Part shown: piece after piece, positions 51,955 to 63,357 of the stretch
Layout of the letters: each line of letters begins with the position of its first letter
Numbering within the stretch: position 1 is the stretch's first letter
Assembly (NCBI GenBank): GCA_027923505.1
Contig: BROI01000035.1
Coordinates: 184,440 to 248,439, forward strand
Source of the DNA: Mayamaea pseudoterrestris
Lineage: Eukaryota; Bacillariophyta; Bacillariophyceae; Sellaphorales; Sellaphoraceae
Length of the DNA: 64,000 nucleotides
Direction: 5' to 3'
Position numbers and translations under genes: made by a program
The notes under the pieces: generated by a model
Told to the model about the DNA's origin: nothing
The model's input: the letters and a program-made list of their open reading frames with translations, nothing else
Database searches by the model: none

Positions 51955-54900
51955 GAAATCCTCTTCGTCTGCAGCAGCTGGCACTCCTTCAATTTCGCCT
52001 TCATCGGGCACTCCTTCAATTTCGCCATCATCCACGGCTGGCGCGTCGTCAAGTTCGCCGTCAATGGCCTCACCATCCTCGTCGTTCGGCACTCCTTCGA
52101 TTGCGCCGTCAGCACCATCGTCGTCGTCGTCGTCGTCATCGGTCGCATTCACTCCTTCGCTTCCGCCGGCAGAGTCGTCGTCACCGCGAGAAGCGTCGTC
52201 ATCATAATCAGAGTCATCATCATCCTCGGCGTCATCTTCGTGCCACATGACTGGCTCAGCAGCCTCCGCAACACGGTGGCGGTCCATGAACACGATGCCC
52301 GGATTGGCCTTCTGTTGACGAGCGAGACGATGCACGCGCTCAATGACATCATCAGGCATGGGCAAAGGCGTAGCGTGCCCACGATTCAGAACTTTGCCCG
52401 AAGACAAACTGAGGAAATAAAACCCACCCTGCACATTACCAGTCGGGCGCAGAGCCAGCGCACCGATCGTGCGCGCCTGCATGTCATTGCTGTGCGACTC
52501 ATGCGTTTGCACATACTGACCAAATTCATACTTGCAATGCCGATTAAAGTCAACTGTCTGACCAGTCACAATAGTGCGTGGACTGAGATCCTTCGAAATG
52601 CCACGCTCGTTCGGAAACGCATTCAACCAAAACACGGCAGACTTCGTCATTTCGATAACCAAGCGTGCCGGCACGTGCTTAAATGGCAACGTGTTGTATG
52701 TCGCGCGCACCCGTTCTTTCACGACACGGATAAAACGTTCAATTTCGCCAACGTGTTCATCCTCAGATGTCGCATTGAGCGCCACTCCGAGATCAGCCAA
52801 CGCGCCAAGCATTGGAGCGAACTCCCCATCCATCAGAGCCGCGACGACACGGAACCCACCGCGTGCGTAAATCTTCAACACAGACTCGATTGCCTTCAAC
52901 ATAACCGGAAGCGTACGGTTTTGAATCACCTCAACCGTAGCAAAACGAATGCTGCGGGAGAACGTCACCAACATAGGGACTTTGTTGATATACATGATGT
53001 CAGCACAAAGAGTAACGTCTCGATAGCGACTCATGATAGCCGGTGGAAGCTGCTCAACAATCGCAGGCTTCACCAGATGCGACGCGCGACGCGTCGTCTT
53101 TCCTTTTAACGAGCCAACATCTGGTCCAAAGATGTGCTCAGCAGCCAGGATGTCGGCCTTCGTCACAGGACAGTTCGGCAACTGATTGCTAGTAACGATG
53201 CGCAGGTAATCCTTGAGGCTTGGCCGTCCAATTTTGATTTGCAGTTCCCTAGCTCTAACAGCGCGTAAATAGTCATCATTGGTGTAGTTAGTACGGTTAT
53301 CGTCTACCGTAGTCAACATCGCCACTCCATCCTTGACATCGCTGCGCTTGCCCTTCGAAAAGCTCTCGCAAACATACAGCCCAGAGTCAGTCTCGACAAA
53401 CTCTCGCTGCTTACCATCCGGCTTCTCCACAACGAACATTGGACGATCCACGCCGTGCATGAGATACTCCACGGTAAACTTCTTGCGGACTTGCGCCAAA
53501 CTCAAAATGTTCGCCAGTCCCTGCGGATACCACCACACCGGACCATAGCCCTCCAGGTCGCCCATCATGTTCGTCCTTACTGTACCAGCGTTGCACTTGA
53601 TCACCATCCACGTTGGCACCGGGCGAATGTTCGTCAGCATCTTGGCGTTGCAGAACAGATCCACTGTCGACTGATTGTCCAAGAGCACAGCCTTCTTCGA
53701 GATGTTCACCTTCGGCGGCTGCGCGAACATGTATCCGACCTCATCGTCGTCATCGCTTTCTTCCTCGCTACCCAGCGTGAAGTGCTGCGCCCCACTAGCC
53801 TCTGCAGCCGGCGCACTCTCCGTAGACTCCGTTCTCGTAGGACAGTCTCGCTGCACATGACCAACCTGTTGACAGGTCCAGCATCTGGGAGGGTCACGCG
53901 CTGTACCAGTCGTGTGAAACGCCACGCCCTCGTTCGTTGGCAACGTGGCTTCTCCATCCGCATGCTCACGACGCTGCATGATGTTGTATGCATCGTGGAT
54001 CGTCAACGGGAAGTTGTCGTGCCCGTCGAGGTAGCAGTTGCGCAAGTGCTTGCAATACCCAGCGTATTCGCCCGTTGCGCCACGCACGAAAAGCATCGCA
54101 AGCTCGAGCTCTTCGGCGGCCTTGATATCCTCCTTGTTCGCCTTGTTACGATTGTCATCCTTGGCAATGTTCAACGCCACAATCTCGTTGTGCATCGTGA
54201 CGCCAACCGCCTTCGCCACGTCTGCCAGCGTGACCATGCTTTCGTAATATTTCTGCAGGCTTTCGCGCGCTCCTTGAGTACGTCCGAACAACTCAGCTTG
54301 AATGTCCACGACTTGATCCACAAGTTTGCAGCGCCCTTCGTACGTATGCGAGATCTCCTTGATAATCGCCAGCAACTTAATTCCGTCCGTGTCCTCCTCG
54401 GCGTCTCGGAACTTGGCGTGCGACTTGACACGATCCTTCATACGCTCCGTGCATTGTCCATGCAACACGGCGTAGAGACCAGCGAGGAAGTCGGAGTATA
54501 CACGCACGCGCTCGACATGCTCTTTCTTGTCGGCCTTGTATTCCTCGAGCATTATGGACCAGTCCGAGTCCGTCGTGTCGGCATCCTTCGTTGGACGTGC
54601 AGGCTCGTCAGGAATCTCCAGTTCCACGTTGCGCATGCCCTTGAGCAGCTCCTTGGTATATTTCTTGTAGGAGCGCCCGACGAAAGTGATGATCTCGTTC
54701 GTCGTACGGATGAATCCATCGGGATCGCGCGAACCGTTATAGTCGTAGATGAATCCAGCGAGCGTCGGCTCGCTTCCTTGGAAATTTCCACTCGGCGCAC
54801 GACTCGGTCCGTTGAGTCTGTTACCATTGCCTTGATTCCCGGAACGATTCCCAGCACGATTCCCACGACGATAATGACGGTTGCGTCGGTTTCCTTCGCT

Positions 54901-54975
54901 TGCTGGCGGAGCGGGAGGTGCACCTCCACCGCTCGACGCCGCTCCTGTCGTCGGAGTATTGCTCGTCGAAGACAT
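51535..54975 (-). CDS. Copia gag-protease-integrase polyprotein
   Basis: From ATG 54975. A Ser/Gly-rich N-terminus precedes a copia gag domain (about 100-330) and the zinc knuckle CWTCQQVGHVQRDC near residue 365. The protease motif is LLDNQSTVDLF near 428 (D-N-Q-S, typical of CoDi-type copia). A GAG-pre-integrase region precedes the integrase core with DIMYI (about 657), MDGEF (about 714) and the EIERF Glu (about 744). A long acidic linker with poly-Asp and three EGVP repeats follows. True homology ends near 51,955; the remaining frame to 51,535 is out-of-phase readthrough of the RT region. Confidence 0.85.
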   Translation of the reverse strand: MSSTSNTPTTGAASSGGGAPPAPPASEGNRRNRHYRRGNRAGNRSGNQGNGNRLNGPSRAPSGNFQGSEPTLAGFIYDYNGSRDPDGFIRTTNEIITFVGRSYKKYTKELLKGMRNVELEIPDEPARPTKDADTTDSDWSIMLEEYKADKKEHVERVRVYSDFLAGLYAVLHGQCTERMKDRVKSHAKFRDAEEDTDGIKLLAIIKEISHTYEGRCKLVDQVVDIQAELFGRTQGARESLQKYYESMVTLADVAKAVGVTMHNEIVALNIAKDDNRNKANKEDIKAAEELELAMLFVRGATGEYAGYCKHLRNCYLDGHDNFPLTIHDAYNIMQRREHADGEATLPTNEGVAFHTTGTARDPPRCWTCQQVGHVQRDCPTRTESTESAPAAEASGAQHFTLGSEEESDDDDEVGYMFAQPPKVNISKKAVLLDNQSTVDLFCNAKMLTNIRPVPTWMVIKCNAGTVRTNMMGDLEGYGPVWWYPQGLANILSLAQVRKKFTVEYLMHGVDRPMFVVEKPDGKQREFVETDSGLYVCESFSKGKRSDVKDGVAMLTTVDDNRTNYTNDDYLRAVRARELQIKIGRPSLKDYLRIVTSNQLPNCPVTKADILAAEHIFGPDVGSLKGKTTRRASHLVKPAIVEQLPPAIMSRYRDVTLCADIMYINKVPMLVTFSRSIRFATVEVIQNRTLPVMLKAIESVLKIYARGGFRVVAALMDGEFAPMLGALADLGVALNATSEDEHVGEIERFIRVVKERVRATYNTLPFKHVPARLVIEMTKSAVFWLNAFPNERGISKDLSPRTIVTGQTVDFNRHCKYEFGQYVQTHESHSNDMQARTIGALALRPTGNVQGGFYFLSLSSGKVLNRGHATPLPMPDDVIERVHRLARQQKANPGIVFMDRHRVAEAAEPVMWHEDDAEDDDDSDYDDDASRGDDDSAGGSEGVNATDDDDDDDDGADGAIEGVPNDEDGEAIDGELDDAPAVDDGEIEGVPDEGEIEGVPAAADEEDFDARWRPTHWSVWPACAQTSLVRSFVHARRCRGSVGATRHGTDEYATRFKGFWRCWSGGSAQGNAAATRQARHEGSPPMHSDSAAAQGRSGVFDVSQAQEMRDCEGTRMRGWTQATSIHCKGRRSISNDSDRGHLSDSYH

Positions 54976-55055
54976 GTCTTTTCACTCGCTTCTTGGAGAA
55001 AATGTTGGATCTAGAATATATCTTGCGCGCCCTTGAAGCGACACTAATGATTAAG

Positions 55056-55213
55056 CAGAACAGAGTCAATAAAACCACTTTACTTATTTTCTCCAAGAAG
55101 TGATCGTCCTCGATCCACTCCTTCGGTTGCCGCTTACCGCGCTTACTTAAATGTGACCGTCTTCGTGACGTCACCGCTGCCGCTTCGGTTTGGGTTCTCA
55201 TCCATGCTCAACA
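55056..55213 (-). repeat. 5' LTR of copia element
   Basis: 158 bp, identical to the 3' LTR, indicating a recent insertion or gene conversion. It lies 80 bp upstream of the gag ATG. I could not assign a tRNA primer-binding site in the sequence that follows (CTTAATCATTAG). Confidence 0.9.
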
Positions 55214-55661
55214 GAGTCATCGATGGGTGCTCGCGGCGGCAACATCCGAATTCTTCGATGCTTCCACATCAATTCGGTAGTGCCTACAGCACCCATATAA
55301 GAATTTACAGCCTGTCATTTACTTCCTGGAGCATTTCACTCGTCAAATCATTTGGAAGATCACATTAACGTCCAGCAAGAATGGCATGGTCATGGTGTCA
55401 TTTCGACATGGTTTAAAACCGCTGCGTTGACGATGTTAAGTGGTGGTACGACGCCACCACGTCATGTCAGAATTCCATGGAACGCTTTCGCGATCCAGAA
55501 AGTGCCACACCATCATCAAGCAACTCCGAAGGTCGTCGAAGAAGAGAGGATCATAACCACCATTGAACGCTGGTGAAAGCGAAATTGAAAGTAGAGCGCG
55601 GAAGGAGAGACGTGCAGAGCCTTTATACACCGCCACTATAATCAATACAGTGCAGTTAAGC
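55214..55661. other. Flank between copia element and lipase pseudogene
   Basis: 448 bp. It begins with GAGTCA, which also occurs inside the LTR start (AACAGAGTCA). I see no coding continuation of the TLC pseudogene. The right part is the probable promoter of the lipase gene. Confidence 0.4.
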
Positions 55662-58220
55662 ATGGCGGCCATTGCAGCAGTCAAAGCAGCATCTATTTCC
55701 AATTCTACAGGCTCCATCCTTCAAAGTTCCTACCATTACACCAAATCTATCATTTCTTCCGTCTGCAACTTTGTCTTGCCCAAATGGACGACGCATTACT
55801 ACAATGACATGCCAACCCTCGGAGACCTTTGGCATCAGTATATGGAAGGTGAAAACAAGACGTCAATTGCTGAAGTCTGGTTGAAGCATTTAGACACCAA
55901 TGGCGATGGAACCGTCAGTCGGAATGAGCTTATTACCAATATGAATGACATGCTGCAGCAATACACGAATTCGAGTCGAGCGAAGGAGTCATGGGCCAAG
56001 TGGTTTAGCCGCGAATGGCCGCTGATGGATTGGAAGGTCGGAGTTTTCTTATGGAAGAGTTTTGGAGGAATTCTCGTTGTCTTGGCTATTTGCTCCGTCA
56101 CGCCGGGGCGATTGCATGGCATTAGCGCTAAAGTTTTTGCGGTGGCCGCTGCTGGGGCTCGTTTACTTTTTAATTTGGGTCGAATTGTTGGTGTAACGTC
56201 GTTATTCGAATTGGAATCATGTGCGCCGAATATCTCATTGCACGTCCCAAGCATCGCAAACTACGCAAACTCATGAAAGCTGCCAGCTATGACGAGTGGC
56301 AAATAAACGCCAAGAAGCTCGACGCATCGCAGCATCGTCAAAAGTGGCTGGATCGCGTTGACGATGAAACTTCCCACGAGTACAATTGGGGATTTATATT
56401 GGAGTTGGTTAAGGATTTGAGGCTGGCGCGAGAGAATAACGATTCCATTCTCGCCTTGGCCGTTTTGCAGCAATGCACACGCAAAAATGTTGGCGGCATC
56501 ATGTCGGAAGACTTGTTTAGCTATTCGAATACTGGGGAACCAAAGACGATTGTCAGAAAGTTTGTCAGCGAAGTAGTGGAGACCCTGCACTGGATCACCG
56601 ATGGCGCAAGAAGTGTCGAGCAAACCACGAGAGATAATGCAGACATGTCCAGTCGCGAGTTACTGGACTATGAGCAGCTTCTCCAAAGCAAAGTGCGCGA
56701 CGAAAAACCAAGCTTTTTGGTTCGTTGATTGATGCGACGATTCACGACCCGCGTGACATCAACGGCGAATACAACGAAAATGGTGACCATTACGATGCGA
56801 ATGGGCATGGCAGCAGCAGCGGTCATTTAGGGAGGACTTGGCGCCCAATTCAAATGGCGATTCTAAACTATGACAGTAATTTCAATAGTAAACCCTTGCC
56901 AGTTTTTCATCGAGGACAAGTTCTCATGTTTCTTAAGCGAGCGAGGGGCAGCCTATGGAAGAACCGCATTTTGCATGTCGGGTGGGGCCATGCTCGTACG
57001 TTGTTCAAGAAGAGAATTAAATTGATTGTATTGTATCGATTTCTCAACTGCTCTTTGTCCTCGTCCGCTTTCGCAGGGTTTATACCACTTCGGAGTCATT
57101 TCGGCGCTCCTCGAGGCAGTGTGCTTGCCTCGAATTATCAGCGGCACGTCGGCAGGCAGCGTCATTGGGGCTATTATATGCACGCGAACCGACGAGGAGC
57201 TGAAACGAGACCTGCAGCCAGGCATACTGTCGCAAAAGCTTTGCTGCTTTCGTCGTCCGTGGAAGGATCGAATCAAGAGCGTATTGCGTAATGGCTGCAT
57301 GTTTGACGTTGATGAGTGGATGGAACTTATACAATGGTTTTCGCAAGGATCAACAACATTTTTACGAAGCCATCAGAAGACGGGACGTATTTTTTGCATC
57401 ACGCTGTCGTCCACGTCCAAAAAGAGTCCACCGGTGCTACTTAATTACCTTACGGCGCCAACCGTGACGATTGCCTCGGCAGTGATTGCATCGTCTGCTG
57501 TTCCGTGTTTCGTTCCGCCAGTGCGCTTGCAAGTAAACCTTGAAGATGGGTCCGTGCGCGCAATCAAGGTGGCGAGAAGGAGCAGGCGTTTTGGGATGGT
57601 TCGATTCAGCAGGATATTCCGACCCAAGGACTCAGTGGAATGTTAAACTGTCAGTTTTCATTGCGTCACAATGTAATCCGCATATCATTCCGTTCTTTTC
57701 TAATAGCAAAGGCGGCGTTGGTAGGCCAAGTCGTTGGTCGTCGGGAAAGCAAGAGACGTCTTACCGGGGAGGTTTTCTTACTGAGCGCACTGGGGATGTA
57801 TCTGAAGACGGACATGAAGGCGAAAATGTCGTTTCTTAATCAAATGGACGCTGCGGTAGGACCGGTGAAAACAATGTTTGTTCAACGCCTAGGCACCTAC
57901 AATTGTGCCTTCGGTAAAGGCCGATGGATTATACAAAGGTTATTCACGGACCCTAAGGAGGCCGACTTGGATCACTGCTTTCAAGCTGAGCTGTAGCAGC
58001 ATATGGGCACATCCCAATGATTAAACTTCACTACATGATTGCGGATGCAATAGAGATGCGTCGCTCAACTGGAAAATAGGAAGACGGCAAGTCGACGGCC
58101 GGAGCCTCGTGCACACCGCTGCGAAAGATCGGATTCTGGTTCCGCGAGCGACTGGGCGGACACTGCTTTCACGGCATTGCAAGCAGTTGCCGATGACGAG
58201 GAAGATATTTGATACGCACA
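55662..58220 (+). pseudogene. EF-hand/patatin triacylglycerol lipase (SDP1/TGL-like), multiply frameshifted
   Basis: From ATG 55662 the frame encodes an EF-hand (HLDTNGDGTVSRNELI) and a membrane span (GVFLWKSFGGILVVLAIC). A frame change near 56,190 leads to RIGIMCAEYLIARPKHRKLR and SYDEWQINAKKLD, the DUF3336 domain found before the patatin domain in SUGAR-DEPENDENT1 and yeast Tgl3-5. After more shifts (one at a GGGG run near 56,946), AYGRTAFCMSGGAML joins across a canonical intron (about 57,001-57,077) to GLYHFGVISALLE. The nucleophile elbow SGTSAGSVIGA (GxSxG) is intact. Further frame changes separate NYLTAPTVTIASAV, FWDGSIQQDIPTQGL, SQCNPHIIPFF and later helices. The order is complete but no single frame spans it. 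The end is approximate. Confidence 0.75.
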
Positions 58221-58327
58221 CGCTGCTTTCTTTCTTAAGCTTCAGTCCTACCTACATCCTACAGTAGCGTCATAGTCACTCAATGTAACCTACTTTATTC
58301 TGAAATATGCATATATCGTTTGATCGT

Positions 58328-61300
58328 CTACATGTTGTCCCAATCAATTTTCTTGATCTTCGAATACAGCTTTCCGTCGGCACTCTCCTCGCGAACCACT
58401 TGGAAGTACGATTCCGGCATGAAAGCCGGTAAGGGACGCAAGCTCAGTCTTCATCATCACTCACAAATTCTTCGTCATGCGTAATGAGTATCAACTGGAA
58501 ATTACGCTGTTGCGATCGCGAAGCAACAATTTGAGCCAACGCAATTGCAAGACCTTTCTTATTTTCGTACTGTTGAGATGAAGACGAAAGTGGGAGTGAA
58601 AGTGGTCAATCGACATTGCGTGCTGCATCGAGACGTACATCCAAGTTCACCGTTGGCTCGTCGAGCGCAATGCAGCCGCAATCAATTCCAAAGCTTTCAG
58701 CCAGGCCAGGCGGATGACAATGCACTGGTGGTGATGAGAAGCACATATCGTTAGATCAGAATTCAACCAATAACACCGCTGACAAGCCAGCGTACAGCAA
58801 GAACGCGTTGTCCTGCTGAGCAGCGACCACGCATGTCGGAGTTCTGTAGAGCCTTTCGTCATGACGACTCGATAATTATACGACTTCTGGGCGCGTGCAC
58901 CTGGCTCTTGTCCGCTCTGGATCACGATATTAGTAATGTCTTCGCCCTTGTACGTCATCAGCCACAGCTCGCGAATGCTTTTGTTGATCTCCGCCAGCTT
59001 TTTTTGCGTGAAATTGTAGAAGTGCCGAATCAAGTGCCTGCTGATATTTTTCAGCTCTGCGGCCGCAATATGCGTCGTCTCATACTTAATAGTTGCCTTG
59101 CGGTGTTTCTTGTCAATGTCTCGGTACTCAGGTTGATTGAGCCGTACCGTGAGACTACGAATGCGATCGCGAATCTCGAGTATCGACCCTGGGAAAGGTT
59201 TCTTCGTCTCGAGAAGTTTAGCTCGTTCGCGTGCTTGAAGGAGTTCATCTCGCGCCGTTGCATAATGTTCGATCAGACTTCATTGCTCGTTTCTTGTCTC
59301 GCTTGCTCGTAGCGCGGCTAGCTTGTTCTTTTCTTCAATAATTTGAACGTTGTCTGAAGTTGCCGCTTCCGGCGCTCCTTGTTGTTATAAATATTGCGAA
59401 GGTTGTCAAGTATGAGCTGCGACGCGGATACTTTCTCCTTCAAATCTTTAATATGGTCAGCGTAATTGTCTAGGGTCGAGAGGATGCGTTGGTGCTCCTC
59501 GGCCTTGTTAGAGTTTGAGTAAGTTCTCGATCTGATGCGTGATGGTCCCCAAGTGTTGAAGGCTAGTGTCAAACTCTTGAATGGCGCGATAAGCTTCGAC
59601 TCTTCTGAGGATCCTTCTTGACGCAAACGCTGCTTCTCGGATTCTCTTTCTTTGACGCGCATGCTCAAGGAAGGGATGTCGATCGACCTGAGAAAGGGTG
59701 TACTGATAGGTTAGTCGAACGATATTTATAGATGTCGCAATGTCCGACGCAACCATGCTCACCTGCTTTTCGCGTTCCGCAAGATTTTTTTGAGTTCAAA
59801 TCTCATTCTTGCGGTTTCATAGCTCGTTCGGAGTCAGCAAACTTCGTTGCCTTCTCCTTCGCTCGAGATTCGGCACTCGCCGCCTAGCAAAATAGAGGAT
59901 TGGAATGTTGGTGTTGTGCACATACAGACACGAAATCCACGCGCTTGAGTACTTGCCTGTTGTGCCGTTTGCGAAATGAGCTGGTTTAGCTTCGTTGCTT
60001 CGTGATTTAAACCAGTCTTTTTGCTACTGAGACGATCGATTTCTTCAGTGACGGCCGTATACTCGCGGTCGACCGTGCGTCGATCACGGACACTTGCCGA
60101 TGACTGATTGAGAATAGCCAGATCCTTGCGCTTGCTATGAATTGTCATCGCTTTTTGACCAATACGCAGCGACGTATCCTTCCACCGATCTGAAGCTTTT
60201 GCAAGTTCCTCCAAGTCGACAGCTTCTGCCCTTATCCTCCATCTCATCTTTGGCTCGAGCAAGAATGTGCGAAAGCAAATTGACCTCACCGTCCAACGAT
60301 TGGTTGTCGCTCTCGCGAGCTTTTAGTTCGGATTGCAAGTCGACATAATTTTGGATAGCAGAGCTATGTTTATCAATGGTCAATCGCCAGGATTGATACT
60401 CCGACTTCGCTGCTACGCGCTCCTCGGCCAAATCGGAAAGCAATGGAGAATTGTCGGACCACAAGAGCTTTCCCCGGTCTGAATATGTTCGAAGTTTTTC
60501 CGGCGTATCGAGCTTCTGTTCACAGCATGGACAAACTGGATTGTTCGAATTGGCCAACTTGAAAAGCCTTTTCCTGTAAGGTAATCAAAACTTGACATGA
60601 GAGGATGACTGGAACAACAACTGGGCGCATGCGCGTGCGACTTACATCACAGACTTGATAACGCTTGTCCGGTTGATGCAAGCAGCTGTCATTTATATCT
60701 TCAATCTTCTCATCAATGAGCTTGCGAAGTGCAGTGAGTTCATTTTCCATTTAAAAGTACGCCAGGGTTGTCCTCTCGCAATTTTTCGACAACAGCTCGA
60801 ACTTTTACAACTCGCTCCTTCGCTAACATTCTTCTGCTGCTCAAGAACTTGAAGGTTTTGACGAATCGTGCGAAGCGCCCAGCTCTTCTCGGCGAACGCG
60901 CTCTCTTGTTTGTTGTAGGCACTGGTGGCCATCCCAAGCCGGTCTTGCGCATCGTTAAACTTGTCACGAATCTCGATTCCCATTTGTTCAACAGCATCGA
61001 CAACAGCCTGACCGTCACCGCTCATCTTTGGCAGCTTTTCTAAGTCCTGTAAGTTAAAACGACAGAGAAGACTTGAGGTAGTCCTTGACTGACTCTTCCT
61101 AACGTCTCATATTCGCGGCAAGCTCCTCATCCAGCGTCGCAATGGCCGTGTGCATGCTTCCGCGGATTCTTGTAGAGCGTCAAGCTCAACCTTGATGTCG
61201 TTTGTTTGCGCTAAGCTCTTCCACCTTGTCCTCGATCTGACGGATTTCAATTTCAATATTCTGCAATCGAGGGTCGCTGTTCGCTTCATCGCGCTCATTG

Positions 61301-63357
61301 GCTTAAAACAAGGAGGCACACGCGTGGTGAGGAACTAGAAATATTCATAATGGAACAAACCCTACAAGAAGCAACGTACCTAAACGCTCCGCGTTTTCTT
61401 TGCCTCCTCGATACCGCAAAAACAAGCATTGTCTTTGCCGGGGTCCATTGCACGGCTGAAAAATGGGGCATGAACTTGCTGCCTCGCCTCGACGCAATCG
61501 CGAGCTGCTGCTAATGTCCTTGTTTAATTGATTCATTTCCTCTCTACCTTCTCGTTTCTGTTTTAAAGCTCTTCTTTGTCTATTGAATGTAAGTTAAAGA
61601 TTGCTTGAGCGACACTAATCTTCACACTCTCCCAATCATAATTTACCCTTTTCAAGAGCGCCGAGTTTGCCGCCAAGATCGAAGATCCTTTTGCCGAACA
61701 TCTTCGTCGCGCTGGACCCGATGCTTGTGCTTCTTCAGGTCAGACTCATTCGTTTAAATCCTCCCTTGCGAAAAGAAGTTTTGCATATCTTCTTGCGAAA
61801 TTTCAGCCAGCTGCTCGGTGTCGACCGACTGACTCCCTGCCGTGAGCGACTGACGGAACGACGTGTTGATTTGCTGCGACTGCGTGTATTGTAAGCTGGA
61901 AATTGTCGGGGGCTTGCCCTCCTTGGACGAGGCGCTGTCGCAGATGCTGCTCGTCGTCTCCTTTTTCGAACTCAGTTTGCCACGTCGACTTCCGTCGCTT
62001 TTGTGGGGCTGTCAATTTGTCTTGAGCTCTTGAATTTCGCTTTCTAAGCTCTTGCTTTGCAGTTTTCCTTCCAACGCTGTTGTCAGTCTGCCAGCATTAT
62101 GGAAAGGTCGTCGAGCGTGTGCGTTCCCCGACGTGTCAGTGTCGACCATCTTCTGTTGGCGATCCGGTGCAGCCTTATCTGGTCGACCATGCCTTGCGCA
62201 TCTTTGAAACTCCGTTTGAATTCGTCGATCTTATCGACAATGCCTTCGTGGTAGTCAATATCTTTTCCGTCGTTTCAATTTCCTTGCCAACGTTAATTCT
62301 GGCGTTGGCCAGTCTTCCTCCGCCTCTTTTCTCGCGAAGTTCCGGCGGTATTACGGCCGTCTTGGGTACTATCGGGGCCAGCAAGAGTGATTTTAATATG
62401 CCCTTTTGCTCCAACCAAGTCCTTTTCCTTTTTGCGAAAGGCGTCGAAAGCCGGTGTACCGAGTGCTGCGCGTCAGCATCAATGGATGGCATAGGTAAGG
62501 AAAGAGATGCGAAATTACCGGTGGCATGAGTAGGCGTTAACCGATCAAAAATGTCGTCGAATTTCTTTTTGAGAACAGCACCCTCCTGCAACGGCCAGGA
62601 CCTTCCTCCTGGTGACAAAACAAAACATTGTCTAGAATGGCCTTTGAAATACCGAGCAGGGCTGGCAGCGTCGAATCAAGCTCAGAACATTTGTGGGAGA
62701 CAGATTGCTGCGTGTACCAGTGACTGCATCCGACGTACGGATGACTCCATCCGGCTGCTTGGATGAGGTGTCGTTTTGTTCGCGTGAGTTTCCATCGAGC
62801 GAATGACAACCGTTGGTTTGGCCCGTCCGCGTATGTTGAAACGCAGCTTGACAGTCGCCTTGGATTGTTTGCTTCCGCTGGCGAGGATCTGTATGGGTAT
62901 TGTATAAATGTAATGATTGTCGGTACCGCAGGTGAGAGAGTGAGATGGTACAAGCTATAAAGCAAGGAAATGTCACCACCACTGACTCACTATGAACAAG
63001 GGAGCTTGACCAGCCTTGCTGCCAGCGGGCTCAATGTTGTACGCCGCGGCCATTCAATAGTGGTGGTCTTGCCGCAACCGTTTCTAAAATGAAAGGAAGT
63101 GCCGTCATGTTGAGTTGAAACTGAATCGAGGAGAAGGAGACACTCACCACCCATTCACCCTTCTCGTAGTATGAAAAACTTACTGCCCGACAATATCGTG
63201 AAGCGGAGTAAATTCGACAATCTGAAGAGTAGAGCACAGGAAACCTGAGTCTGCCGGTAGTAGCTTCATGTACCGATATCAATTCTCAGGCGCACCTGCT
63301 CTCGTCCTCGGGCGAACGCTCCGGACGCCTCGAATGCTGAGTTTGGCGGAGAGACGA
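58328..63357 (-). pseudogene. RAD50: RAD50 homologue, full length but multiply frameshifted
   Basis: RAD50 is the SMC-like ATPase of the Mre11 complex in double-strand-break repair. Homologous pieces run in order along the minus strand: AKLSIRGVRS (63,357 onward), VEFTPLHDIVG, the Walker A QNGCGKTTTIE across an intron, EPAGSKAGQAP, VKLRFNIRGRAKPTVVIRSM, LLGISKAILDNVLFCHQEE and LKKKFDDIF. Coiled-coil segments flank the zinc hook CPCCEQKL near 60,530. Signature and Walker B follow as GCIALDEPTVNLD near 58,660, then [12 protein letters not shown], and a closing PESYFQVV...KIKKIDWDNM with TAG at 58,328. Canonical short introns are still visible (e.g. 63,185-63,220 flanks with GTAAGT and TTTTAG). 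The pieces lie in changing frames within single exons, so the gene as written cannot encode RAD50. Confidence 0.8.

Larger units (their letters stand above)
50040..55213 (-). mobile_element. Ty1/copia LTR retrotransposon, about 5.17 kb
   Basis: This is a complete element with identical 158-bp LTRs and gag, protease, integrase, reverse transcriptase and RNase H in copia order on the minus strand. Gene content and integrase-before-RT order place it in the copia superfamily, of which diatoms carry many lineages. Flanks are CTAAGTAGA on the left and GAGTCATCG on the right; I see no 5-bp target-site duplication. Insertion is next to the TLC pseudogene. Confidence 0.92.

Noticed and set aside
50030-55225. 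GAGTC as copia target-site duplication
   Set aside because: GAGTC follows the right LTR but on the left occurs inside the LTR, and the same copy is in the right LTR too, so it is not a flanking duplication.
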